Positions 6,745 to 12,992 of a stretch of DNA of 31,556 bases are shown here, piece after piece. Origin of the DNA: a virus; the IMG/VR virus record IMGVR_UViG_3300025896_000121, positions 1-31,556 of that record; one strand, 5' to 3'. The notes beneath the pieces were generated by a model that saw only the letters and a program-made list of their open reading frames with translations, did not search any database and had not been told where the DNA came from. Positions within the stretch are counted from its first letter, which is position 1. The number at the start of each line of letters is the position of its first letter. The translations under genes were made by a program, and so were the position numbers.

Positions 6745-7458
6745 CTAAAGACACCGCAGTTGACTAATTTCATCGTAAAATCTTTTGTCCGACTTGACAC
6801 ACATTTTTTCATCTACCTCAAAACCCACAAAATCAAAATCGTTTCTATAACAAGCTATTCGACTGCTTCCGCTTCCTGTATGCGTATCAAGTATTTTTTT
6901 TACACCTGTTCCAAATTCTTTTAAAATCCATTCATAAAGCATTACTGGTTTTTGCGTGGGGTGTATAATTATCTTGTCTTTTAACAAAAATCCGTGATGC
7001 TGTATTTTTACAATTTTTGAAACAGTATTAAAAGAGGTCCAAGCCATTTCAAAATCAGAGTGCTTAAACGAATACTTGTCTTTGTTCCATACAATCCAAC
7101 AACGGCTCTCTGGCAAGTCTTTTGTAAAGTAATTACCACCCCACATTATTATATTTTTTGATACCCTAAATAATTCAATAAAGTATTCATAATTTGGTCT
7201 TACATCCCACTCTTGCATCTCTCTCATTAACGTATTCATACGACACCCATCAGTATATCCGCTTATGCTTTTTTTATTATCAATGTTATAAGGTGGGTCG
7301 CAAATTGCAAGGTCAAAGTATTTGTCAGGATAGTGTTTCATTCCTGCAATACAATCCATATTATAAAGTTCTGACGAAGGGCAGCCGCTAACAGCACCCT
7401 TGCAAAAGCGGGGGTTCAGTGCTTCATTTGACACTTCTGTGGTAATATTATCATTCAT
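6745..7458 (-). CDS. cassette-borne DNA adenine methyltransferase (beta class)
   Basis: The amino-methyltransferase motif IV 'DPPY' (54-57) precedes the AdoMet-binding motif I 'DTHTGSGS' (191-198), so this is a beta-class enzyme, probably an adenine-N6 methyltransferase. 'HPTQKP' (166-171) is also conserved. It is clearly related to the second methyltransferase at 28871-29491 (shared 'YPDxYFDLAI', 'ELFRVSKN', 'WGGNY', 'FEMAWTS', 'HPTQKP'). No restriction gene is near. The start is uncertain. The ATG at 7458 lies in the loop of attC-like site B, so residues 1-25 would be encoded by the site. The ATG at 7359 ('MDCIAG') lies just inside the cassette, but starting there drops 'ELYN', which aligns with the start of the paralogue. 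Confidence 0.85.
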   Translation of the reverse strand: MNDNITTEVSNEALNPRFCKGAVSGCPSSELYNMDCIAGMKHYPDKYFDLAICDPPYNIDNKKSISGYTDGCRMNTLMREMQEWDVRPNYEYFIELFRVSKNIIMWGGNYFTKDLPESRCWIVWNKDKYSFKHSDFEMAWTSFNTVSKIVKIQHHGFLLKDKIIIHPTQKPVMLYEWILKEFGTGVKKILDTHTGSGSSRIACYRNDFDFVGFEVDEKMCVKSDKRFYDEISQLRCL

Positions 7459-7519
7459 CTTTCTAATTAAATTTAGTGGTTAAATGCCCCGCCTTCGCAA
7501 GGCTACAACTCGTTAGCGG
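7385..7519 (-). repeat. attC-like site B (after cassette 2)
   Basis: A 135-bp site. CCTTGCgAAgGCGGGG on the 5' arm matches the complement of the 3' arm with two changes, and the 5' spacer has extra bases, as in attC. R'' is ACCGCTAAC and R' is GTTAGCGGC. The ninth base differs within the site but matches across each neighbouring cassette. The large loop contains the ATG at 7458. Confidence 0.82.
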
Positions 7520-7524
7520 TCAGG

Positions 7525-7728
7525 CTAAGAAACGACCTCGTAAGTATCAACTTCGACATCTTTAATTTCTACACCTTTACCAATGACAGGGAGTGTTGTA
7601 AATCGGTAATGAACCAAATCTTCAATCATTCCTTCTTCGTTGTCGTAATCTTTTACATAAGAACTCTCTGTATCTACTTCTAATTCATAGATAAATGTTG
7701 CTTGTACTTTTACTGTTTTTTTTGACAT
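7525..7728 (-). CDS. cassette gene 2, hypothetical acidic protein, 67 aa
   Basis: The ATG at 7728 (MSKKTVKVQA) is preferred, because the longer frame begins with TTG inside the stem of site C. The product is acidic and probably beta-rich ('KVQATFIYELEVDT', 'GKGVEIKDVEVDTYEVVS'), with no family I recognise. The stop is 5 bases before the R'' box of site B, the usual compact layout of an integron cassette. Small unknown proteins are common cassette cargo. Confidence 0.72.
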   Translation of the reverse strand: MSKKTVKVQATFIYELEVDTESSYVKDYDNEEGMIEDLVHYRFTTLPVIGKGVEIKDVEVDTYEVVS

Positions 7729-7774
7729 TGTTTTATTATTTAAAATTTTATACCCTTGTGAAATCAAGCCCGAA

Positions 7775-7908
7775 CCGCTAACAAGGGCTTGTAGCAATAG
7801 GGGCAGAAGTGCTTTAATTCAGCTGTGTACTTCTAATCAGCTTTAGTGGTATATTGAACAGTAGTGCATCTAATCCCCTACTCCTACAAGCCCCGATACG
7901 TTATGTGC
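7775..7908 (-). repeat. attC-like site C (after cassette 3)
   Basis: A 134-bp site. GGCTTGTAGgAgTAGGGG on one arm matches the complement of the other with two changes. R'' is GCACATAAC and R' is GTTAGCGGT. The R'' is complementary to the R' of site D, not to its own R'. Confidence 0.82.
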
Positions 7909-7915
7909 AAGGCTA

Positions 7916-8089
7916 CTATTCCGCTTCGATATGATTATATATTAATTTCATTACCCAAGCATTTTCAAACTCATACACTCCGCAAGTCAAACAAGCATCT
8001 TCTTCGGTATCATAATAGTTTATTTTACCTTCTTCATTTTTCATAAAGTCCATATTTCTAAGGTCTATTATTACATATTGGTCTTTCAT
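7916..8089 (-). CDS. cassette gene 3, hypothetical acidic protein, 57 aa
   Basis: A 57-residue acidic protein (start 'MKDQYVIIDLRNMDFM', end 'IYNHIEAE') with one C-x2-C pair ('ACLTCGVYE', Cys33 and Cys36). No family is recognised. It lies between sites D and C in cassette orientation and stops (TAG TAG) 8 bases before the R'' box of site C. The second half may be a small metal-binding unit. Function is unknown. Confidence 0.68.
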   Translation of the reverse strand: MKDQYVIIDLRNMDFMKNEEGKINYYDTEEDACLTCGVYEFENAWVMKLIYNHIEAE

Positions 8090-8128
8090 TTCGTTTTCAA
8101 ATTAAATTCAGTGCTGATAATCCGCCCA

Positions 8129-8226
8129 GCACATAACAGTGGTTTGGCAAAATACCGCCACAAGCCTTTGTACTAAATTTCAACATTCTGCAAGGCGGTA
8201 CTTCGCCAAACCACCAAACGTTAAAA
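8129..8226 (-). repeat. attC-like site D (first site of the array)
   Basis: A 98-bp site. On the plus strand GTGGTTTGGC...TACCGCC pairs with GGCGGTA...GCCAAACCAC, with extra unpaired bases on one arm. R'' is TTTTAAC and R' is GTTATGTGC. R'' nearly complements the R' of site A (one mismatch in seven), which suggests that D and A together formed the original empty site. Confidence 0.82.
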
Positions 8227-8249
8227 GGGGTGGCAGTTAATACCACCCC
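8223..8249 (-). terminator. rho-independent terminator after the DUF3127 gene
   Basis: On the minus strand GGGGTGG and CCACCCC form a stem with a 9-nt loop, followed by TTTT. The T-run doubles as the R'' box of site D. The array thus lies directly behind a terminator, which would limit read-through from the phage operon into the cassettes. Confidence 0.78.
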
Positions 8250-8256
8250 CTTAATT

Positions 8257-8544
8257 TTACCAAGGTAAATCGCTAAATGCTTTACTTAAACTAATTGCAT
8301 TGATATTATGATAATATTTGCCATTAAATTCTCTGCTATCTATACTAAATGTTACTTCTACCTCACCACCTACTTTGTGGTTTAATAATTCATCTTGTTT
8401 CATTAATGTAAAACAAATTAATTTGGGGTATTTCGGATCAAGTGTTTCAATTACTAATTCACTTTTATTCCATTCTTTACCTGCTTTTGTTAAGCCTGAT
8501 ACTACTTCACCGATTTGGGTGATTTTTCCTTTTACTTTGTACAT
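8257..8544 (-). CDS. DUF3127 OB-fold protein (SSB-like)
   Basis: This 95-aa protein matches DUF3127, an OB-fold family common in Bacteroidota and their phages. It shows 'GKITQIGEVVSGLTKAGKEW', a central 'YPKLICFTLMKQDEL' strand and a C-terminal acidic/aromatic tip ('FSDLPW') like that of single-stranded DNA-binding proteins. It probably binds ssDNA during replication or recombination. It is the last gene before the terminator and the cassette array, with the HTH gene 2 bases upstream. Confidence 0.85.
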   Translation of the reverse strand: MYKVKGKITQIGEVVSGLTKAGKEWNKSELVIETLDPKYPKLICFTLMKQDELLNHKVGGEVEVTFSIDSREFNGKYYHNINAISLSKAFSDLPW

Positions 8545-8546
8545 AT

Positions 8547-8822
8547 TTATTCGATTATTATTTGTTTTTTATGTTTATCAAAAAAGTTTTCAAGATCAAT
8601 TTTTTTTACCCAAATTTTAGCGCCTACTTGAATAAATGGAATTACCCCATTATCTCTATAAGTTTGCCAAGTTTTTAAACTTATTCCTAATATATCAGGA
8701 ATTTTCTTTGATTCGATAAATGATTCTTTTATATCATTTTCTGCTGTTTTGTTAATTAATAATGCTTTTATTTCTAAAAGTGTATTCATTAATTTTTTAT
8801 TGTCGATTACTGTTATTTCCAT
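8547..8822 (-). CDS. excisionase-like HTH DNA-binding protein
   Basis: A 91-aa protein. Residues about 38-85 form an HTH_17/MerR-like domain ('IPDILGISLKTWQTYRDNGVI' region, then 'WVKKIDLENFFDKH'). The N-terminal half is a helical extension. This domain occurs in excisionases and in many Bacteroidota mobile-element proteins. No integrase is present, so a role as transcription regulator is as likely as one in excision. Confidence 0.75.
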   Translation of the reverse strand: MEITVIDNKKLMNTLLEIKALLINKTAENDIKESFIESKKIPDILGISLKTWQTYRDNGVIPFIQVGAKIWVKKIDLENFFDKHKKQIIIE

Positions 8823-8833
8823 TATTTATTTAT

Positions 8834-9277
8834 TTAATTTAAATATTTTGGGTAAAAATATACCCCGATTAATTTTGATACAAATGTTTCTTCTCCTGAA
8901 TTGTCTGAAGCATCTAAATTTGGAAATGTATCAAACTCCAGGCAAACATCTAAGTTTTTGCTACCATAATAAAAATAGCCTTCATCCCTAGTTATTGGTA
9001 AATAAGTTAATTCGCATTTTGCTATAAATTCATTAAAATCTAAAATAAAATGTCTACCAATTAAAGAATTTAATATATTTTCAGTATATTTTACAAATGG
9101 TGGACAAAATGAATTGTCTACTGGCATTTTTATGGAAGTAATAAGCTCCAATAATTTGTCATCTAATTTTATCCATTTAATAAATTTACCTAAATTATAT
9201 AGGCCTACTTTTGTAATTCTAATGTTATTCCCATATTGATCAGGAACTAATTGAGCTGATTTTATTCTAATTTCCAT
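8834..9277 (-). CDS. hypothetical protein, 147 aa
   Basis: No family is recognised. The protein looks mixed alpha/beta and soluble. It lies between the exonuclease gene, whose stop its start overlaps by one base, and the HTH gene, so a role in the recombination module is possible but not shown. Confidence 0.6.
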   Translation of the reverse strand: MEIRIKSAQLVPDQYGNNIRITKVGLYNLGKFIKWIKLDDKLLELITSIKMPVDNSFCPPFVKYTENILNSLIGRHFILDFNEFIAKCELTYLPITRDEGYFYYGSKNLDVCLEFDTFPNLDASDNSGEETFVSKLIGVYFYPKYLN

Positions 9278-9996
9278 TATTCGTATATTGATTTTAAAAA
9301 TTTTCTTGCTTCGTTTATTCTTGTTTTAATAAATTCATATTTTGCAGAATCCCTACTAAATTGTTTAGCGTGCAATCTTTCACTTGCAGGAATTTCTATA
9401 AAACTTTTTATAGCTTTATCAGTTTTTACATCGCCACCCAATCCTTGAGTTTCAATAAGTCTATCAAATGCAGATTGAGTATAAACCATATTGGCTATAA
9501 TTTGCACTTCTTCCCATTCCTCAATGTCACCTGCATAGTTTATTTCCTTAAATATGTTTAGATCAGGTGCATCCTCTAAAACATAAACTAATTGAAATGT
9601 TGGCCTATCGTACAACTCCATATAGCACTGTCCTTGCCAGTCATATAATTTATTGTCACTCGTTTTACTTTCGTGGAATGTAAATAAATCCCAACTGTTT
9701 TTGATGTCTATAATACTTTCACCTGTATCAATATCACATTCACCTGTTATAAAATCATTGTAAACACGTGTATCATTCTTTACATAATCTGTGTTAAATA
9801 TGCTATTATAGCTTTTAATACCAGCATCTTCACAAGCAATACCTTTTTCAAGATACTTATTTGTAATTTCTTTGTATCTTCCATAACGTTTCTGCAAATA
9901 CGTTTTAATTGCAAGCTTCTCACCTGTTGCGCCAAGCCCTGTTTTACCACATAGGCCACCTACTGCGCTGCTTCTAAATATTAAGTTATCTATCAT
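9277..9996 (-). CDS. YqaJ/lambda-exonuclease-type nuclease
   Basis: A 239-aa PD-(D/E)XK nuclease. 'KGIACEDAGI' supplies an early acidic residue (E56). 'GECDID' (D88) and 'SIIDIKN' (D97-x-K99) form the catalytic core, and 'DWQGQCYMELY' follows as the conserved Q-x3-Y helix of YqaJ-like enzymes. Such nucleases resect double-stranded ends to give ssDNA for strand annealing. A partner annealing protein is not recognised, although the OB-fold-like protein directly upstream (9998-10342) is a candidate helper. Confidence 0.82.
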   Translation of the reverse strand: MIDNLIFRSSAVGGLCGKTGLGATGEKLAIKTYLQKRYGRYKEITNKYLEKGIACEDAGIKSYNSIFNTDYVKNDTRVYNDFITGECDIDTGESIIDIKNSWDLFTFHESKTSDNKLYDWQGQCYMELYDRPTFQLVYVLEDAPDLNIFKEINYAGDIEEWEEVQIIANMVYTQSAFDRLIETQGLGGDVKTDKAIKSFIEIPASERLHAKQFSRDSAKYEFIKTRINEARKFLKSIYE

Positions 9997-9997
9997 A

Positions 9998-10342
9998 TTA
10001 TCGTATAAATTTTACTCTTACTGCATCAACCATAGAACCAAATGCAGCTACTTTAGTTACATACAAAATTAATTCCTTACCAACCCATTGCTCTATGTAT
10101 GGTGATCCTGCTACTTTGGTTATTACTTTCATATTCTCTTTATTTAATATCATTGGCTTTTTAGCTCCTTTAAAATGTGCTAATATGCAATTTTTTGTTT
10201 CAAGCTTTTTGCCATTAAATAATTCAATATTTACATTTTCTATTTTTTCAATAGTTACTTTCAGTTCTTGACCTGGTTGAAAGTCATAACTTCCAATATA
10301 TTTTGGATCAGTCATTTTTTTCCAATGTGTTAAATTTTCCAT
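9998..10342 (-). CDS. hypothetical OB-fold-like protein, 114 aa
   Basis: The sequence is strand-rich ('ELKVTIEKIENVNI', 'NCILAHFKG', 'LILYVTKVAAFG', 'DAVRVKFIR') with basic patches, reminiscent of small OB-fold nucleic-acid-binding proteins next to phage exonuclease genes. I cannot name the family. The stop is 1 base before the exonuclease start, so the two are co-translated. A role as ssDNA-binding or recombination partner is inference. Confidence 0.62.
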   Translation of the reverse strand: MENLTHWKKMTDPKYIGSYDFQPGQELKVTIEKIENVNIELFNGKKLETKNCILAHFKGAKKPMILNKENMKVITKVAGSPYIEQWVGKELILYVTKVAAFGSMVDAVRVKFIR

Positions 10343-10440
10343 TCTTTAATTTGTTTTTTAGTTTCTAATAATTGTTTCTTATAAATCTTTACTTTGTCCT
10401 GCAATATAGCCAACTTATTTTCTTCTTGTTCTAAAGTCAT
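10330..10440 (-). CDS. short coiled-coil protein, 36 aa
   Basis: A 36-residue Lys/Glu-rich helix ('EQEENKLAILQDKVKIYKKQ') with heptad-like spacing. Its ATG overlaps the upstream stop by 4 bases (ATGA), and its 3' end overlaps the next gene by 13 bases. Both couplings support a real gene. Function is unknown. Confidence 0.55.
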   Translation of the reverse strand: MTLEQEENKLAILQDKVKIYKKQLLETKKQIKEWKI

Positions 10441-10676
10441 TCTTTGTACCCTCCATCGTTATTGTATAGTTCAGTTATTGTTTCGTTTAATGGTAATCCT
10501 AAAGCATTCTTTATAGCTATTACATAAGGTAATTTACATAGTGTTGGTGATTCACTTATTATTTGCTTTAATACTGTTTGAAATTGTACTCCCATTTTAT
10601 CAGCTATGTAGCCAATTGATTCTTGGCTTTCCAGTAGTGATAATACTACTTCTTTTTTTAATCGTTCTTTTTGCAT
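10437..10676 (-). CDS. HTH-containing hypothetical protein, 79 aa
   Basis: The segment 'ESIGYIADKMGVQFQTVLKQI' (residues 18-38) has the spacing of a helix-turn-helix. The rest is helical and acidic at the end. It overlaps the next upstream gene by 19 bases. A DNA-binding role is likely, with the target unknown. Confidence 0.6.
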   Translation of the reverse strand: MQKERLKKEVVLSLLESQESIGYIADKMGVQFQTVLKQIISESPTLCKLPYVIAIKNALGLPLNETITELYNNDGGYKE

Positions 10677-10882
10677 AATTTTAAAATATATGTTTGTTTT
10701 GTTTTTTGATTTGTGTACACTCCACTTCTTTTAATTGCTCCACTTATTGAGCCACCTGTTGTCTTTAATAACCTACCTGCTTTACTTACACTTACCTTTG
10801 ATGCTATAAGTTCTTTAGTCGCGCTAAAAATATCTATTAAAGTAGGTGCAAAGTTTAATTCGTATCTTTCCAATGGTGTCAT
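10658..10882 (-). CDS. HTH-like hypothetical protein, 74 aa
   Basis: A small basic protein. 'SVSKAGRLLKTTGGSISGAIKRSG' (residues 31-54) resembles a DNA-reading helix-turn-helix, and it ends with 'QTYILKLCKK'. The start overlaps the end of the preceding gene by 4 bases. Probably DNA-binding; family not named. Confidence 0.58.
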   Translation of the reverse strand: MTPLERYELNFAPTLIDIFSATKELIASKVSVSKAGRLLKTTGGSISGAIKRSGVYTNQKTKQTYILKLCKKND

Positions 10883-11139
10883 AATGATGCTTTCTCGCTG
10901 ATTAAAGTAAATACTTCATTGAACTTGGCATCAAACTCTTCAGCACTTGATTCTAATGGTGCTAAACTTAATGCACTACTGGTTGTACTCGTTGCGATTG
11001 ATTCTCCATTTGAATAAGTACAAATTAAAACTGCTTCTTTGTCGCTTACTATCTTAAAATAATGGCAACTGTTTTTACGGTACGCAGGTAATTCTAACTC
11101 GTGCGTTTCTTCGATTGTTTTTTTGATTGTAATTTTCAT
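10879..11139 (-). CDS. hypothetical protein, 86 aa
   Basis: It begins with a strand-forming 'MKITIKKTIEETHELELPAY', followed by 'CHYFKIVSDKEAVLICTYSN' and a Ser/Thr-rich linker before a C-terminal helix. No family is recognised. It overlaps the downstream gene by 4 bases. Confidence 0.6.
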   Translation of the reverse strand: MKITIKKTIEETHELELPAYRKNSCHYFKIVSDKEAVLICTYSNGESIATSTTSSALSLAPLESSAEEFDAKFNEVFTLISEKASL

Positions 11140-11149
11140 TGTTTAATTT

Positions 11150-11245
11150 TTAGTCGTGTGTGATTAATAAGATAACGTATGTCATATAAAACATAGCTGC
11201 TAACATAAGTACAAATAGTACCTTTTCTAAAATTTGATTTTTCAT
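11150..11245 (-). CDS. one-pass membrane mini-protein, 31 aa
   Basis: The 31 residues form a short charged start (MKNQILEK) and one membrane helix ('VLFVLMLAAMFYMTYVILLI'), then 'THD'. Its ATG overlaps the upstream stop (TAATG). Early phage mini-proteins of this type often act on host membrane complexes, but nothing here shows a target. Confidence 0.5.
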   Translation of the reverse strand: MKNQILEKVLFVLMLAAMFYMTYVILLITHD

Positions 11246-11475
11246 TATTTTGTATTAAAAATTATTCCTTGTGAATTATAATAGTCTTTTACTTCTCTAA
11301 TTGCATCGTTAAAATAGGTTACTGCAAAGCTATTTTCAAGCATATTCTTACCACCTATGTTGTTACCTGAATCAGTTAATACGCAGTAGCCTATATCTTT
11401 TTTATAAAGTATTAGTTCTACCATAAACTCATTTGTAATTGAGTTGTAAAATGTTAATGATGTGATTTTTTCCAT
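11245..11475 (-). CDS. hypothetical protein, 76 aa
   Basis: Mixed alpha/beta protein with 'SLTFYNSITNEFMVELILYK' near the start and a helical 'FNDAIREVKDYYNSQG' near the end. No family is recognised. It is separated by 2 bases from the first gene of the early operon. Confidence 0.58.
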   Translation of the reverse strand: MEKITSLTFYNSITNEFMVELILYKKDIGYCVLTDSGNNIGGKNMLENSFAVTYFNDAIREVKDYYNSQGIIFNTK

Positions 11476-11477
11476 TT

Positions 11478-11690
11478 TTATCCGTTTTTACAAAGTTTTT
11501 TTAATTCAACTAAATTTTTCATTTTATAATCAAATGGATTATTTCGAGTAGCATCAATTAATGGCATATTATTAGTTGTTGTTGTCCATGTTCTTTTAGT
11601 AACAGGACTTTGATAAGTTACTTTATAATGTCCATATCCTGAAAAGTTAAAAGTAAAATTTCCTAATCTTAATTTGTTTGAAGTATTCAT
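11478..11690 (-). CDS. first gene of the early operon, hypothetical, 70 aa
   Basis: The ATG at 11690 (MNTSNKLRLG) is chosen because the only longer start is a TTG that falls inside the promoter box at 11724-11731. The product is small, basic and strand-rich ('LGNFTFNFSGYGHYKVTY'), then 'RTWTTTTNN'. Family unknown. As the first gene after the early promoter it may be a host-takeover protein; that is inference. Confidence 0.6.
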   Translation of the reverse strand: MNTSNKLRLGNFTFNFSGYGHYKVTYQSPVTKRTWTTTTNNMPLIDATRNNPFDYKMKNLVELKKLCKNG

Positions 11691-11723
11691 AATTTTTATT
11701 TTTGTTATTGCTTTATTGCCCAA

Positions 11724-11731
11724 CAAAGATA
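11724..11731 (-). promoter_or_regulatory. Bacteroidota-type promoter -7 box of the early operon
   Basis: The minus strand reads TATCTTTG, a perfect TAnnTTTG match, 33 bases before the ATG at 11690. A TTTTG lies 13 bases upstream, closer than the usual spacing, so the -33 element is doubtful. It follows the terminator at 11816-11845, so it should open a new transcription unit. Confidence 0.6.
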
Positions 11732-11815
11732 AATATATTTATTACAAAACATAATAATTTTTTTAATAATTTTATAAGTGTTTGATAATTAGCGTATTTA
11801 TTTTTTTAAAGGGCA

Positions 11816-11845
11816 TAAAAAAACCCAAATAACTAAATATTTGGG
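11816..11845 (-). terminator. rho-independent terminator of the late operon
   Basis: On the minus strand CCCAAATA and TATTTGGG form a perfect 8-bp stem with a 6-nt loop, followed by a run of seven T. It lies 78 bases after the metallophosphoesterase stop and divides the late from the early gene block. Confidence 0.85.
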
Positions 11846-11922
11846 CTAAAAAGAGGAAGTAATAATGCTCAACGGCTAACTATCTTTTTTTGCGTTCTAT
11901 CATAATTGGAAGTTATTTTTTT

Positions 11923-12633
11923 CTATAACTCCATTAGTTCATTTATTGCTGTTGTGCCATTTATTACCACTCCGCAACCAATCGCAGGCTTTTTACCGTA
12001 CTTTGCGTATGAGAATGCTTGGTTTTTATGGTCTATTCCCGCTCCGATTTGCATTCCGAAAATTTTGAAGTTAGCACCTACAAGCCATTCAGTATATGCC
12101 TGTGTGTGTAAATGCCCTTGAACTGTACTCATCATATCACTTTTGCATTTAATCTTTGCTGTGCCACCCTCACCATGTAGGTATTGAACTCCATCAATAA
12201 TATGTCTATCTACAAAATTCCATGTCGGAACTTCGAGAACATCTTTGTAATCACGAATCCATTTACTTGATATGCCACCAGTTTGTGCTTTGCGCATTAT
12301 AAGTCTATCGTGGTTACCTATTATAACTGTTGCATTAGGGAAGTAATCATGCCATTTCTTAAGTTTGCTAATTGCAAACTCTAATTCATCGCCACCACCA
12401 ATTGAATCAGGAATAGTTTCGTGATAAGATGCAAAATGATTGTCAACTATATCGCCTATAAATACAATATCCGTACACTTATATTTATTATAAATGTCTT
12501 TGCAGAAATTAAAATATCCATCCAAACAAAAAGGCTCGTGCAAATCTCCAATGACTAACACTCGTTTCTGATTATTTTCAATTCTTGTTTTCTTGATATT
12601 ATCGTACTCTTCTTGTGTTATTCTTGGTCTCAT
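11923..12633 (-). CDS. calcineurin-like metallophosphoesterase
   Basis: A 236-aa protein with the full metal-binding set of the family: 'GDLHEP' (D30, H32), 'GDIVDN' (D61), 'GNHDR' (N107, H108) and 'GHLH' (H174, H176). These residues bind two metal ions for hydrolysis of phosphoesters. The substrate is unknown; phage members may cut nucleotides, nucleic acid ends or protein phosphates. It is the last gene of the late block, 7 bases after the preceding gene and followed by a terminator. Confidence 0.9.
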   Translation of the reverse strand: MRPRITQEEYDNIKKTRIENNQKRVLVIGDLHEPFCLDGYFNFCKDIYNKYKCTDIVFIGDIVDNHFASYHETIPDSIGGGDELEFAISKLKKWHDYFPNATVIIGNHDRLIMRKAQTGGISSKWIRDYKDVLEVPTWNFVDRHIIDGVQYLHGEGGTAKIKCKSDMMSTVQGHLHTQAYTEWLVGANFKIFGMQIGAGIDHKNQAFSYAKYGKKPAIGCGVVINGTTAINELMEL

Positions 12634-12639
12634 TTTTAC

Positions 12640-12822
12640 TTATTTTATTCCAAATAAATCTTTTAAATAATCAACTGTTACATCAGGTGGTGTAATATCT
12701 TTGACCTCGATAAAATGTAGCCTATCATTGATTTGTTTTTTTGCATCTTCAATATTCCTTGCACGTACAATTGTGTACATTTTACGACCATTGAATTCGT
12801 ATGCAATCTTGTAGTCTTTCAT
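12640..12822 (-). CDS. hypothetical protein, 60 aa
   Basis: A short protein with a strand-helix-strand look: 'YKIAYEFNGRKMYTIVRARN' then 'IEDAKKQINDRLHFIEVKDI'. No family is named. It starts 4 bases inside the preceding gene. Confidence 0.6.
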   Translation of the reverse strand: MKDYKIAYEFNGRKMYTIVRARNIEDAKKQINDRLHFIEVKDITPPDVTVDYLKDLFGIK

Positions 12823-12992
12823 AATGTTTCAGCTAATTCTTTTATGTGATTATCTATTGTGATATTGTTCCAAGTTAAACCGATTAGAATGGCTTTAAAT
12901 GCGTTAAATAATTCATCTAAACCACAATCTTCACTTAACTCTATTGAATGCTTAGAATGGCTGTTTTCTGCACTTAAAATAATTTTATTCAT
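12819..12992 (-). CDS. hypothetical protein, 57 aa
   Basis: A small acidic protein ('MNKIILSAENSHSKHSIEL', then 'DELFNAFKAILIGLTW'). It overlaps both neighbours, 8 bases with the candidate spanin gene and 4 bases (ATGA) with the gene downstream. Small proteins of this appearance are common in phages of Bacteroidota; the function is unknown. Confidence 0.62.
   Translation of the reverse strand: MNKIILSAENSHSKHSIELSEDCGLDELFNAFKAILIGLTWNNITIDNHIKELAETL

Larger units (their letters stand above)
6674..8226 (-). mobile_element. integron-like cassette array, three cassettes, no integrase
   Basis: Four attC-like inverted repeats (8129-8226, 7775-7908, 7385-7519, 6674-6739) separate three genes, all on the minus strand and each stopping just before a site. 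Each site has an outer core ending in AAC on one side and starting with GTT on the other, unequal arms and a variable loop. The 9-bp R'' of a site is the exact complement of the R' of the preceding site, not of its own R': GCACATAAC with GTTATGTGC, ACCGCTAAC with GTTAGCGGT, GCCGCTAAC with GTTAGCGGC. That is the signature of circular cassettes inserted at G^TT by an integron integrase. No integrase gene is in the window, so movement would need one in trans. Confidence 0.85.

Noticed and set aside
6745-7458. A restriction-modification system around the cassette methyltransferase
   Set aside because: The neighbouring small genes show no nuclease motif, and no specificity or restriction subunit is present.
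8090-8110. Promoter for cassette gene 3 (minus strand TTAATTTG)
   Set aside because: It mismatches TAnnTTTG at a key base and lies too close to the ATG.
6674-8226. An insertion sequence or transposon as explanation of the repeats
   Set aside because: There is no transposase, no target-site duplication, and the repeats bound each gene singly with covarying core boxes, which fits integron cassettes instead.
8547-8822. Excisionase as proof of a temperate prophage
   Set aside because: No integrase, repressor or attachment site is recognised; the HTH_17 fold is also used by ordinary regulators.
11866-11880. GGCTAAC near 11874 as a fifth cassette core
   Set aside because: No partner arm or GTT box at a suitable distance and no cassette-like gene beside it.
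11905-11935. AGTTAT/ATAACT hairpin at the end of the metallophosphoesterase gene as a terminator
   Set aside because: It overlaps the coding end, has a weak A/T stem and no T-run on the minus strand; the stronger terminator at 11816-11845 serves this gene.
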